The notes beneath the pieces were generated by a model. The model was not told the DNA's origin. It worked only from the letters and a program-made list of their open reading frames with translations, and made no database searches. From DASXBJ01 sp036491755 (lineage in GTDB: Bacteria; Chloroflexota; Dormibacteria; Dormibacterales; Dormibacteraceae), in NCBI GenBank assembly GCA_036491755.1, contig DASXBJ010000130.1, positions 1 to 42,344 of the forward strand: a DNA stretch of 42,344 nucleotides. The letters are read 5' to 3'. Positions 23,157-31,041 of this stretch are shown here, in pieces (the first letter of the stretch is position 1; every line of letters begins with the position of its first letter). Both the position numbers and the translations under genes were made by a program.

Positions 23157-24050
23157 GTGCGGCATAAAATCGCCGATCTGGACGGCCCCGTGCACTACCT
23201 GGACTTCGGCGGGACGGGCGAGCCGCTCCTCATGGTCCATGGCCTCGGCGGCAGCGCCTTGAACTGGATGTCGGTGGGCCCAGCCCTGGCCGAAGGCTAC
23301 CGGCCGATCGCCATCGACCTGGCCGGATTCGGCCAGACTCCGCTGTTCAGCCGCTCGGCGGCCGTCGGCGCCAACGCCGGGCTGGTGCACGACTTCATCG
23401 AGCGCGTGATCGGCCGGCCGGTGGCGTTGATGGGCAACTCGATGGGCGGGCACATCGCCATCCTCGAGGCCGCCACCCATCCGCAATCGGTGAGCGCGAT
23501 GGTCCTGGTCGATCCCGCGATCCCTGGCGTCGCCGTGCAGCGGCCCCAGCCCGCACTACTCGGCGTGGTGGCCGCCCTCTCCATCCCCGGGCTCGCTCAG
23601 AGCCTGCTGGACCGCCGCGTGCGAACGCTGGGGGCGGAGGGCCTCGTCCGCCAAGCTCTCTCGCTGGTCTGCGCGGATCCATCCCGGCTGGACCCCGCGC
23701 TGGTGGAGGCTCATGTCCAGCTCACCCGAGAGCGCGAGCACCTTGGACGCCAGAACGACCGCGCGTTTCTCCAGGCGACCAGGTCGATCGGCCTGCGCAT
23801 GGCCGACCCTCGCTTCTGGGCGCGGGTGGCGCGCGTCTCAGCGCCCACGCTCGTCGTCCACGGCAGCCTTGACCGCCTCATCCCGCTGGCCGCGGCCCGC
23901 AACCTCGTGCGGCGGAAGCCGGCCTGGCACCTCGAGGTTCTCGATGGAGTCGGCCATGTCCCGATGATGGAGATCCCTGACCTCTTCCTCGATGCATTGA
24001 TGGGATGGTCCGCGTATAGAATCGCCCGCGAGCCCGCTGCAGCCTCATAA
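23157..24050 (+). CDS. Alpha/beta hydrolase
   Basis: A 297-residue hydrolase of the epoxide-hydrolase/esterase-like group. Segments: VHYLDFGGTGEPLLMVHGLG (oxyanion loop HGLG), the nucleophile elbow ALMGNSMGGHIAILEAATHP, the acid region LVVHGSLDRLIP and the catalytic histidine region DGVGHVPMMEIPD. GTG 23157 follows the tetR stop by nine bases, so the two genes are likely one transcript. It is a different subfamily from the two lipase-like paralogues on either side. The substrate is unknown; with a TetR gene it could serve in detoxification or lipid turnover. Confidence 0.87.
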   Translation: MRHKIADLDGPVHYLDFGGTGEPLLMVHGLGGSALNWMSVGPALAEGYRPIAIDLAGFGQTPLFSRSAAVGANAGLVHDFIERVIGRPVALMGNSMGGHIAILEAATHPQSVSAMVLVDPAIPGVAVQRPQPALLGVVAALSIPGLAQSLLDRRVRTLGAEGLVRQALSLVCADPSRLDPALVEAHVQLTREREHLGRQNDRAFLQATRSIGLRMADPRFWARVARVSAPTLVVHGSLDRLIPLAAARNLVRRKPAWHLEVLDGVGHVPMMEIPDLFLDALMGWSAYRIAREPAAAS

Positions 24051-24074
24051 ACGGAGAAGTGCTCTAGCAACGCT

Positions 24075-24872
24075 TTGGCCACCGTCTCGGAACCCCCACA
24101 TAGCAAGCGCCCCAGCCGGCTGAAGATCGCGGCGTCGATCGTGCCCGACCTTCGCCGCCTGGGCCGATGGGACCCCGCTCCGCCGATGTGGCTCGAGGGC
24201 CGGATCTCCCTCGAATACGTTCGGTTGATCCGCGACCCGGTCTTTCGCGGCATTGATGTGCCGTCCGGAGGACGAAGGCCCGTGCTGCTCATCCCCGGGT
24301 TCCTGGCGGGTGACTGGACGCTGCGCACTCCGTTCGACTGGCTCCGTCGAATGGGCTACCGGCCTCACATGACCGGCGTGACCTTCAACGTGACGTTTTC
24401 AGAGGTCATGCTGAAGCCGCTCATCGACGCGCTGCTCGAGCTGCACCGCAAGACCGGCTCGCGCGTGGCGGTGGTGGGACACAGCCGCGGCGGCGTCCTC
24501 GCCAAGGTCCTCTCGCACCGCAGGCCCGACCTGGTCGAACAGGTGATCACGCTCGGGTCGCCACTGCGGGATCCGTTCGACATCCATCCGCTGACGATGG
24601 CCGGCGTCCGCGCCGCTCACCTCTACAACGTCTTCCGTTACGGCCACACCGCATCCGTGGAGCAGCGCTTTCTCCGCGACCTCGCCGCCGTGCCACGCGT
24701 GCCGACGACCTCGATCTACTCCCGCTCCGACGGCGTCGTGAACTGGAAGGCATGCCTGCGACCCGACGTCAACGCCATCGAGGTCCAGGGCAGCCACGTC
24801 GGCCTGGCCTTGAACCCCGAGGTGTATCGCATCCTTGCCCACCTCCTCCCCGCTCCCTGGCGGCACGACTGA
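24075..24872 (+). CDS. Alpha/beta hydrolase, lipase-like (paralogue of 21815-22501)
   Basis: A 265-residue relative of the protein at 21815, with an extra N-terminal stretch of about 35 basic residues. Shared landmarks are RPVLLIPGFLAGDW, VVGHSRGGVLAKVLSHRRPD, VITLGSPLRDPF, TTSIYSRSDGVVNW and GSHVGLALNPEVYRIL. The start is given as TTG 24075, but this is weak; a later start is possible because homology begins near SLEYVRLIRDPVFRG. It follows the hydrolase at 23157 by 24 bases, so tetR and two hydrolases form one unit. The TPP riboswitch starts 15 bases after its stop. Confidence 0.82.
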   Translation: MATVSEPPHSKRPSRLKIAASIVPDLRRLGRWDPAPPMWLEGRISLEYVRLIRDPVFRGIDVPSGGRRPVLLIPGFLAGDWTLRTPFDWLRRMGYRPHMTGVTFNVTFSEVMLKPLIDALLELHRKTGSRVAVVGHSRGGVLAKVLSHRRPDLVEQVITLGSPLRDPFDIHPLTMAGVRAAHLYNVFRYGHTASVEQRFLRDLAAVPRVPTTSIYSRSDGVVNWKACLRPDVNAIEVQGSHVGLALNPEVYRILAHLLPAPWRHD

Positions 24873-24886
24873 GTAACATCGGTTTC

Positions 24887-24972
24887 TGACGGGAGCTCCG
24901 ATCGGGGCTGAGAGGGCGCGATGGGCGCCGACCGAATGAACCTGAACTGGGTAATGCCAGCGGAGGGAGTCC
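24887..24972 (+). promoter_or_regulatory. TPP riboswitch (THI element)
   Basis: Both conserved cores of the thiamine diphosphate aptamer are present: GGGGCTGAGAGGGCG (24904-24918) for the pyrimidine-binding arm and ACCTGAACTGGGTAATGCCA (24940-24959), followed by GCGGAGGGAGTC, for the diphosphate arm and closing P1 strand. The GGAGGGAG strand closing P1 is also the Shine-Dalgarno sequence of the gene that starts at 24973, so TPP binding should block translation directly. Confidence 0.95.
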
Positions 24973-26349
24973 ATGAGCGACATCGCCGCTCGATCGCCGG
25001 AGGCGGACGCCTTCGGCAAGGTCGAGAGCCGCGGGATCGAGGCGGTCCCAACCTCGGAACGTCACGGCGCGCCACGCGAGCTCGCCTTCCTGTGGGGGGG
25101 CGCCTTTGTGAACTACGCGAGCCTGTTCACCGCCAGCCTGCTCACCACCTATTTCGGGCTGGGGGTCTGGGATGGGCTCGCCGCAACCACTCTCGGAACG
25201 GTCGCGGCCGCCGTGATCCTCGGGCTGCTGAGCAACACCGGCCCGAGCTCCGGCCAGCCGCAGATCGTGTTCACGCGCGGCATCTTCGGCCGGCGTGGGT
25301 CGTACCTCGGGGCCACGCTCACCCTGTTCCTGGCCACGGGATGGTTCGCTGTCGACTGTGTCATCGCCGCGCAGGCCGGCGCCCAATTGTTGGGCGGCGG
25401 CAGCCGGTCCATCACGTTCGCGCTGGTGATCGTCATCGCGGCCATCAGCGTCGCGGTTGCGGTCTTCGGTCACCAGACCATCAAGGTGCTCGAGACCTAC
25501 GGGGCGGTTGCTTTCGCCGCCCTGTCACTGGCGCTGTTCTTGTTCCTGGCTCCGCAGTTTCACTGGAACCAGGGACCGGCGGTCTCCGGCGCCGACTACG
25601 TCGGGGCCTTCGTGCTCGGATTCATGACCTGCTTCGCTCTCGTCGCCTCGTGGTATCCGTTCGCCAGCGACTATTCGCGTTACCTGCCCTCCAGCAGCTC
25701 CCGCCGCGCCGTCACATGGTGGCCGGTCGCCGGCGTTGCGCTGCCGATGATCCTGCTTGGTTTGTTCGGCCTGCTGCTGCCCACCGTGGATGCCCGGTTG
25801 GCCGCGAGCCAGGGCGTTCTGGCGGTGATCAAGGCGCACACACCGCCATGGGTCGCCGTTCCCTTCTTCATCTTCATCGTCGCGGGAGAGATATGGGCGA
25901 ACTACCTCGACGTGTACACGGCCGGGCTGGTGTCGCTGGCGATGGGGATCAGAGTCAAGCGCTGGCAGACAGCGCTCGGTTGTGGACTCGCCGGCACCGG
26001 CCTCGCGGCATATGCCGTTTTGGTCAGCGACTTTCATCTTGCCTACGAGGACTTCCTGATCCTCACATATCTCTGGGCGCCGGCCTGGGCGGCGGTGGTC
26101 CTGCTGAGCTTCTTCGTGTTCGACCAAAAGCCTCGGCCGGCGCTGGCGGTGATCGCCTGGGTCGCGGGCACCGTGCTGAGCCTGGTCTTCGTCAACTACG
26201 CGAATCTGTTCAGCAACCTCGCGCCGGCGCGGAGCTTTTTCAACCAGGGGCTCATCTCCGGGCTGCACGGCGCCGATGTGAGCGGGGTGGTCAGCGTGGG
26301 CGTGGCGGCCGCCGTCTACTGGGGCGGAAGGCGATGGCGGGCCGCATGA
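24973..26349 (+). CDS. cytX: CytX-like NCS1 permease for thiamine pyrimidine (HMP)
   Basis: A 458-residue NCS1-family permease with about twelve helices. The first is ELAFLWGGAFVNYASLFTAS, and conserved polar segments include GPSSGQPQIVFTRGIFGRRG and WYPFASDYSRYLP. Family members carry nucleobases. Here control by a TPP riboswitch and coupling to thiD point to hydroxymethylpyrimidine, the CytX role. The first 35 residues are a hydrophilic cytoplasmic tail. ATG 24973 comes directly after the riboswitch P1 strand. The stop overlaps the thiD start as ATGA. Import of other pyrimidines cannot be excluded. Confidence 0.9.
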   Translation: MSDIAARSPEADAFGKVESRGIEAVPTSERHGAPRELAFLWGGAFVNYASLFTASLLTTYFGLGVWDGLAATTLGTVAAAVILGLLSNTGPSSGQPQIVFTRGIFGRRGSYLGATLTLFLATGWFAVDCVIAAQAGAQLLGGGSRSITFALVIVIAAISVAVAVFGHQTIKVLETYGAVAFAALSLALFLFLAPQFHWNQGPAVSGADYVGAFVLGFMTCFALVASWYPFASDYSRYLPSSSSRRAVTWWPVAGVALPMILLGLFGLLLPTVDARLAASQGVLAVIKAHTPPWVAVPFFIFIVAGEIWANYLDVYTAGLVSLAMGIRVKRWQTALGCGLAGTGLAAYAVLVSDFHLAYEDFLILTYLWAPAWAAVVLLSFFVFDQKPRPALAVIAWVAGTVLSLVFVNYANLFSNLAPARSFFNQGLISGLHGADVSGVVSVGVAAAVYWGGRRWRAA

Positions 26350-27134
26350 GACTCCCGGTCGCGTTGACGATCGCCGGCTCGGACTCGGGAGGCGGCGCTG
26401 GGATCCAGGCCGACCTCAAGACTTTCGCCGCGCTCGGAGTTCACGGCACCTCGGCCATCACTGCGGTGACCGCCCAGAACACGCTTGGAGTCACCGACAT
26501 CTTCGAGCTGCCGCCAAGCCTCGTCACGGCTCAAATCAACGCGGTCGTCGAGGACATCGGCGTGCAGGCGGCCAAGACAGGGATGCTGTCGAGCGCAGCC
26601 ATCATCGAGGCTGTGGCGGAGGCGATAGAGACTCATCGCATCCGCCTGCTCGTCGTCGACCCGGTAATGGTGGCCAAAGGCGGAGCGCGGCTGTTGCACG
26701 AGAGCGCTGTCGACGCCTTGCGCAAGCGGCTTCTGCCGCTGGCTGCGATCGTCACCCCGAATCTGCCTGAGGCCGAGGTGCTGCTCGGGCGCGTGGTGAG
26801 CAGCCTCGCGGAGCGGCGGCAGGCGGCGCGGGACCTGGTCGCGATGGGCGCCCGCGCCGCGATCGTCAAAGCAGGTCACGCGCAGACCGACGTGACCGAC
26901 GTGTACTGGGACGGCCGCGAGATGATCGAGCTCGAGGGCGATCGCGTGGCGACGTTGAACACCCATGGCAGCGGCTGCGTGTTCTCGTCGGCCATCACGG
27001 CCGCCCTGGCCAGGGGCGCCGAACCTGTGGATGCGGTGCGCCTGGCCAAGCAGTTCATCGGGGGCGCGATCGCGAACGCAATCGAGATCGGCCACGGCCA
27101 CGGGCCCGTCAACCCGATGTTCCGCGACCCGTAG
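26346..27134 (+). CDS. thiD: ThiD, hydroxymethylpyrimidine (phosphate) kinase
   Basis: A 262-residue ribokinase-fold enzyme that phosphorylates HMP and HMP-phosphate for thiamine synthesis. It starts ALTIAGSDSGGGAGIQADLK, the ThiD signature, continues TFAALGVHGTSAITAVTAQN and VVDPVMVAKGGARLL, and ends with the anion hole and catalytic base in TLNTHGSGCVFSSAITAAL. The start at 26346 overlaps the cytX stop; an ATG four codons earlier is an alternative. It shares the riboswitch-controlled transcript with cytX. No thiE, thiC or thiazole gene is in the window, so this is a salvage pair here. Confidence 0.94.
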   Translation: MRLPVALTIAGSDSGGGAGIQADLKTFAALGVHGTSAITAVTAQNTLGVTDIFELPPSLVTAQINAVVEDIGVQAAKTGMLSSAAIIEAVAEAIETHRIRLLVVDPVMVAKGGARLLHESAVDALRKRLLPLAAIVTPNLPEAEVLLGRVVSSLAERRQAARDLVAMGARAAIVKAGHAQTDVTDVYWDGREMIELEGDRVATLNTHGSGCVFSSAITAALARGAEPVDAVRLAKQFIGGAIANAIEIGHGHGPVNPMFRDP

Positions 27135-27177
27135 CAACGAAGGAACTTTCCAGGATCGACCGTTAAGCTCTACCGAC

Positions 27178-28119
27178 ATGAGCAAGCGAAAGCGCGCCAC
27201 ACCTGCCAGGCCGGCCGGTGGCTCGGAACAGCCGCCTCCGGCCGAAGACACCAAGGACACCGACAGCTCTGCACCCGGCGAGATGGCTCATGTGAGCCCC
27301 GATCTCCTGGCGGGGAGCCCGGACATATTCGCCTCGAGACCCAGCGAGCGGGAGGCGAGCTCGGAGCCCGAACCCGCCGCCGGCGAGATATCCGACGCCG
27401 CCTCTCGGCCGATCGAGCCGGTTGAGCCGGTCGAGCCGGAGGCCGCGATCGAGAGCCCGCTCGAGCCGACCGACGCGAGCACGACCCTGGGCGAGCCCGA
27501 AGCACCTGCGCCAGCGTCGCTTCCACCGCCCACTGCGCCGCCGCCGCCGGCGGCAGCCGTGACGGCGGCCCGGTATCCCGCCGTTCCCGCTCGTCGTACC
27601 GGTTCGAGCATGGCGCTCGGCATCGTCCTGGTCGTGGTCGGCCTTTTCGCGCTGGGCGTGGTCATGTTCGGCGTGGACCTCACGCAGTACGGCTGGCCCC
27701 TTTTCGTGATCATCCCCGGACTGACGCTGCTGGTCATTGGCTTCGTCGGCCTGGGCGCAGGGGCATCCATCCCCGGCGGCATGATCACGATGCTCGGGCT
27801 GGTTCTGGCCTACCAGAGCAGCACCGGCGACTGGCCGAGCTGGGCGTTCGCGTGGGCTCTCATCGTGCCAGGCGGCCTGGGCCTCGGGATGTACCTCCAG
27901 GCGCTCAAGGATCGCGATCCCGCCGCTCTGCGCCGCGGACGGGCCCTCATGTTCGTCGGCGGGATGATCTTCCTGATCGGATTCGTTCTGTTCGAATCGA
28001 TCCTCGGCATCAGCAACATGGACTACGGCGGTTTTGGCAAAGCTGCCCTTCCGCTGCTGCTGATCGTGATCGGGATCGTCCTGCTGGTCCGGAGCGCCCA
28101 GAACCGCCGCAGGGTCTAG
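27178..28119 (+). CDS. Membrane protein with long Pro/Glu-rich cytoplasmic region
   Basis: 313 residues. Residues 1-140 are low-complexity, rich in Pro, Glu, Ala and Ser, with repeats such as EPVEPVEPE and PPPTAPPPPAAA. A membrane part follows with five helices: SMALGIVLVVVGLFALGVVM, WPLFVIIPGLTLLVIGFVGL, GGMITMLGLVLAYQSS, WAFAWALIVPGGLGLGMYL and LMFVGGMIFLIGFVLFES, plus a last one, LPLLLIVIGIVLLV. The W-P-L-x-x-I-x-P-G-L type segment resembles DUF5668/LiaF-like membrane modules, which often sit in envelope-stress regulation. The function is unknown. ATG 27178 lies 43 bases after thiD. Confidence 0.75.
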   Translation: MSKRKRATPARPAGGSEQPPPAEDTKDTDSSAPGEMAHVSPDLLAGSPDIFASRPSEREASSEPEPAAGEISDAASRPIEPVEPVEPEAAIESPLEPTDASTTLGEPEAPAPASLPPPTAPPPPAAAVTAARYPAVPARRTGSSMALGIVLVVVGLFALGVVMFGVDLTQYGWPLFVIIPGLTLLVIGFVGLGAGASIPGGMITMLGLVLAYQSSTGDWPSWAFAWALIVPGGLGLGMYLQALKDRDPAALRRGRALMFVGGMIFLIGFVLFESILGISNMDYGGFGKAALPLLLIVIGIVLLVRSAQNRRRV

Positions 28120-28122
28120 GCC

Positions 28123-28140
28123 TTTCCGAGCGGTCGGGAA
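28123..28140. terminator. Hairpin between convergent genes
   Basis: TTTCCGA-gcgg-TCGGGAA forms seven pairs (one G:T) and fills the 21-base gap between two convergent genes. There is no T-tract, so it is more likely a transcript-end stabiliser or a weak bidirectional terminator. Confidence 0.45.
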
Positions 28141-29199
28141 CTAAGCCGGCTGCTGGCCGCCGAGTCGAGCCGCGATCTGGTCGCGGGTCACCTGGTATTC
28201 GGTTTCGGTCCGGTAATGGCGGAAGCCGAGTCTTTGGTTGATCGCCAGCATCGGGGCGTTGGATCCCGCATTGCCGGTCGACATCCACTGGAAATCCGGA
28301 TAGAGCTCTCGTAGGTGCAGCAGCATTGCCGCCTTGACCCATTTGCCAAGGCCGCGGCCGGTCGCGCTCGGCACGACGCCGGTGAACTGCTGCTGGATGA
28401 TCGCTGGACGGTACGGCGCCCAGGTGACCTCGGTGAATCCCGTGACGATCCCATCCGGCTCGCGGGTGAGGGCCGAGAGCGTAGTCTCACCGGCGGCCTC
28501 CATCCGCTCGTAGTAATAACGGATGGATTCCGGCGTGCTTATCGAGTCACCATGGTCCAGGTCATCCATCGGCGCCGCACTGAACATGGCCGTCAGCGAG
28601 GAGGCGAGAGCGGTCCACATCGCCTCGGGTACACGGCCGTCATGGATTTCCAGCTTTGTGTGCGGTGACCGCTGCTGCCCTTCCCGGACCCACCGCTCGA
28701 CCATGGCCCAGTCGACGTCCGCCACCCGGAGACGGTTCTCGGCGCCGATGAGCTTGGCCTCGGCGCCGAGCCACCTCAAGAAGGCATGACCGGCTTCGTC
28801 CACGGTGCCGATGCCGAGAGTCGTGCACCCGTGGCGGTCCATCAGCTCGAGGATCACGGCAAGCCAGCTAGCTCCGATGCGCCGGCGCCGATGCGAGGGG
28901 CGCACGTACGCATCCATCCACATGAGGTGCTTGTTGGTGGCGTACTCGGGATTCGCGGGCCTGACGGTGGACGCGCCGAGCATGCTGACGATGACGCCTC
29001 CGGATGAGATTTCATAGCGGTACTCGAAGTCCTGCGGATTCGCTCTCTTCAGCCGCCGCTCCTCGGCGTCATCGGGGCGCACCGGGTCATCGGGGCGCTC
29101 CTCCTTCTGCCGGGCGCGTCGGAATTCGTGGTATCGCTGCCACAGTTCGGGACCTGCGGCCAGGAAGTCCACTGCCTGCGGTGAGCTGTAGGTGCCCAT
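28141..29199 (-). CDS. Tandem GNAT acetyltransferase
   Basis: A 352-residue protein with two GNAT folds. The first (about 50-185) has the acetyl-CoA strand MWMDAYVRPSHRRRRIGASW, where the loop is a departure from the usual R/Q-x-x-G-x-G/A. The second (about 195-340) has the canonical FTGVVPSATGRGLGKWVKAA and then STGNAGSNAPMLAINQRLGF. Only the second half may be catalytic, as in mycothiol-synthase-like tandem GNATs. The acceptor is unknown. The first 50 residues are charged and helical. ATG 29199 is only 21 bases from the divergent LLM gene start. Confidence 0.85.
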   Translation of the reverse strand: MGTYSSPQAVDFLAAGPELWQRYHEFRRARQKEERPDDPVRPDDAEERRLKRANPQDFEYRYEISSGGVIVSMLGASTVRPANPEYATNKHLMWMDAYVRPSHRRRRIGASWLAVILELMDRHGCTTLGIGTVDEAGHAFLRWLGAEAKLIGAENRLRVADVDWAMVERWVREGQQRSPHTKLEIHDGRVPEAMWTALASSLTAMFSAAPMDDLDHGDSISTPESIRYYYERMEAAGETTLSALTREPDGIVTGFTEVTWAPYRPAIIQQQFTGVVPSATGRGLGKWVKAAMLLHLRELYPDFQWMSTGNAGSNAPMLAINQRLGFRHYRTETEYQVTRDQIAARLGGQQPA

Positions 29200-29206
29200 C
29201 GCCCGA

Positions 29207-29212
29207 TATTCT
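29207..29212 (+). promoter_or_regulatory. Candidate leaderless -10 of the LLM oxidoreductase gene
   Basis: TATTCT ends eight bases before ATG 29221. The same eight-base spacing separates TATACT from the CGNR gene ATG at 7652. In the 21-base gap shared with the divergent GNAT gene there is no room for a normal leader. Confidence 0.35.
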
Positions 29213-29220
29213 CACAGTCG

Positions 29221-29991
29221 ATGACAACGACCCCCCCGTTCAAAGTGGGCGTCACGATCCACCCCCAGCAGTGCACGATCCGCGAGCTGCGTGACGCGTG
29301 GCTTCGAGTCGACGCGCTCGGAGTCGACAGCATCTGGTTCTGGGACCACTTCTTTCCGCTGTATGGAGATCCCGACGGCAACCAGTTCGAATGCTGGTCT
29401 CTGCTGGCGGCGGCGGCGATTGAGACGCGCGCCCCGCAGATCGGTCCCATGGTCACGTGCGTGGGTTATCGCAACCCGGACCTTCTCGCGTACATGGCCG
29501 GCACGGTCGACCAGCTGTCGGGCGGTAGGCTCGTGCTGGGACTCGGCGCGGGATGGTTCGAGCCGGACTACGAGGAGTTCGGTTTCGAGTTCGGAGAGGC
29601 CCGTGACCGGGTGCGGCTGCTGAAGGAGGCCCTGCCGCGAATCAAGCGGCGTATCGCCGCGCTGAAACCGGGACCGGCCGGGAGCCTGCCGCTCCTCATC
29701 GGCGGCGGTGGTGAACAGGTGGTGCTTCGGCTGGTCGCCGAGCATGCCCAGATGTGGAACGGCGGCGACTCGCCCGTGGAGTTCAAATCCAAGTCGGCGG
29801 TCCTCGATGACTGGTGCGCGCGCGTGGGACGCGATCCCAAGACCATCGAACGCACGGCCAACGTCGGTCGAATCTCGCCCCGGGCCGCCGAGGAATGGCT
29901 CCAGGCCGGCCTCCAGCATTTTGTCCTTCGACTCGCACACCCGTACGACACGAAGCCCGTGGAGCGGATGCTCAAGCTTCGGGATTCCTGA
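29221..29991 (+). CDS. LLM-class (F420-type) flavin-dependent oxidoreductase
   Basis: A 256-residue luciferase-like TIM-barrel protein. Landmarks are FKVGVTIHPQQCTIRELRDA, the active-site strand GVDSIWFWDHFFPLYG, GPMVTCVGYRNPDLLAYMAG, LSGGRLVLGLGAGWFEPDYE and the cofactor loop LPLLIGGGGEQVVLRLVAEH. The G-L-G-A-G-W pattern is typical of F420-dependent members, common in actinobacteria and Chloroflexota, but FMN-dependent relatives share it. The substrate is unknown. It starts 21 bases from the divergent GNAT gene, and its end overlaps the convergent PH-like gene by 20 bases. Confidence 0.88.
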   Translation: MTTTPPFKVGVTIHPQQCTIRELRDAWLRVDALGVDSIWFWDHFFPLYGDPDGNQFECWSLLAAAAIETRAPQIGPMVTCVGYRNPDLLAYMAGTVDQLSGGRLVLGLGAGWFEPDYEEFGFEFGEARDRVRLLKEALPRIKRRIAALKPGPAGSLPLLIGGGGEQVVLRLVAEHAQMWNGGDSPVEFKSKSAVLDDWCARVGRDPKTIERTANVGRISPRAAEEWLQAGLQHFVLRLAHPYDTKPVERMLKLRDS

Positions 29992-30712
29992 GCGGCAACA
30001 CCTCGTCGGGTCGGGGACGCCGCAGGGGAGGCTTCTCGGCTTCGAGCGCCGTTTGCCTGCGGTCGCGCATGGCGCGCAGAAGCTGCTCGGTCGGCACTCC
30101 GAACACGTTGCGGATCATGCCGTCGAAGTAAGAAGGTCCGCCCAGCCGCTGCAGCACTGTCTTGCGCGGATGGACGAGGGCCCGGTTGAGCCGGTAAAAG
30201 ACGACGTTCGGGGCCAGCTTCGGGTCCTGCCATTCCCCGGCCTCCGACATGGTCATGCCGCGGAACGCACCCATGTGAGCGCCCGTGATCTCCGACACGT
30301 GGATCCATCTGACCGCTCGCCTTCCGAACTGAAATCCATCTGGCTTGAGAGTCAATCGCTCCCCAAGCCCTTGCATCGCGGTGAAATGGAAAGCGTTGAG
30401 CCCGAACATCACGAGGACCGCGACCGGGGCCACCCACGAGTACTGGTGATTCGTGAAGACCGCGAGACCGAGCGCAAAGGGAAAGGCCACCCAGCCGGCG
30501 ATTCGCAGGATGCGCACCGCCGAAGGGAGGCTCGGGGCATCCAGCACCACCTCGCCGGCTGCCAGGTCCGCGCGCTGCCCGCTCCTCATGCGGCGCCGCC
30601 AGGCCTCCCGGGTCGCAATCGCGGTCGCGGTGGATCCGCCAACCCCGACCACATAGACCGTCAGGAGGGCGACCGTGATGAGAAGGTTTGCCTGGTCGCC
30701 CACTCGCCGCAT
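29972..30712 (-). CDS. Membrane protein with PH-like C-terminal domain
   Basis: About 246 residues. Three hydrophobic helices lie in the N-terminal half: NLLITVALLTVYVVGVGG, ILRIAGWVAFPFALGLAVF and YSWVAPVAVLVMFGLNAFHF. The C-terminal half looks like a bacterial PH-type beta domain: LTLKPDGFQFGRRAVRWIHV, EITGAHMGAFRG, VVFYRLNRALVH and MIRNVFGVPTEQLLRAMRDR, an N-x-F-G-x-x-x-x-x-L-L end typical of such proteins. No enzyme motif is seen. ATG 30712 is chosen; the frame continues to 30733 with less likely codons. The long non-coding stretch with hairpins lies upstream, so its promoter may be there. Confidence 0.7.
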   Translation of the reverse strand: MRRVGDQANLLITVALLTVYVVGVGGSTATAIATREAWRRRMRSGQRADLAAGEVVLDAPSLPSAVRILRIAGWVAFPFALGLAVFTNHQYSWVAPVAVLVMFGLNAFHFTAMQGLGERLTLKPDGFQFGRRAVRWIHVSEITGAHMGAFRGMTMSEAGEWQDPKLAPNVVFYRLNRALVHPRKTVLQRLGGPSYFDGMIRNVFGVPTEQLLRAMRDRRQTALEAEKPPLRRPRPDEVLPLRNPEA

Positions 30713-30810
30713 TGTAGTGAGCACAAGCCACACCGCTCAGATTTGTGGCCGGGACACTAACCAACACCCGCGACCAGACTTACGATCTGCTCACCACACC
30801 CTCTTCGCGG

Positions 30811-30844
30811 CACGAGCCTCCTATCGCTTGGTAGGGGGCTCGTG
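30811..30844. repeat. 13-bp stem hairpin downstream of pntB
   Basis: CACGAGCC-TCCTA, an eight-base loop, then TAGGG-GGCTCGTG: twelve Watson-Crick pairs and one G:T. It sits in the 329-base gap 30713-31041 between pntB and the PH-like gene. CGCTTGGTAGG inside it recurs at 30963-30973, and CGCTTGGT also at 30953. The rest of the gap holds the tandem hairpins and one more stem (30990-31008); I see no gene in it. Confidence 0.6.
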
Positions 30845-30851
30845 TCATTTA

Positions 30852-30943
30852 GTCGCAGGGGAGGACAGAAAGTCCTCCCCTACGGGAACCCCTCGCTGGT
30901 CGCAGGGGAGTACAGGCGTACTCCCCTACGGGAACCCCTCGCT
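30852..30943. repeat. Tandem 47-base repeat, each copy a hairpin with a compensatory change
   Basis: Copies are 30852-30897 and 30899-30943. Both read GTCGCAGGGGAG then a stem, then CTACGGGAACCCCTCGCT. Copy 1 pairs AGGGGAGGAC with GTCCTCCCCT around agaaa. Copy 2 pairs AGGGGAGTAC with GTACTCCCCT around aggc. The single stem difference is compensated (G:C to T:A), while the flanks are identical. Palindromic extragenic repeats or paired transcript-end structures are the nearest known ideas. Confidence 0.75.
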
Positions 30944-30989
30944 CCTCGGCCACGCTTGGTGGCGCTTGGTAGGTGACAAGTCCGGTTCC

Positions 30990-31008
30990 GGCCGGAATGA
31001 ATCCGGCC
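30990..31008 (-). terminator. Hairpin just after pntB
   Basis: GGCCGGA-atgaa-TCCGGCC forms a perfect 7-bp stem starting 33 bases past the pntB stop in transcript direction. It is a possible end point for the pnt transcript; no clear T-tract follows. A short direct repeat CGGAATT (31021 and 31032) lies between it and the gene. Confidence 0.45.
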
Positions 31009-31041
31009 TCCAACTCCACCCGGAATTATTTCGGAATTGGG

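Noticed and set aside
30852..30943. Possible CRISPR array
   Set aside because: There are only two directly abutting repeats without spacers and no cas genes. The units are hairpins.
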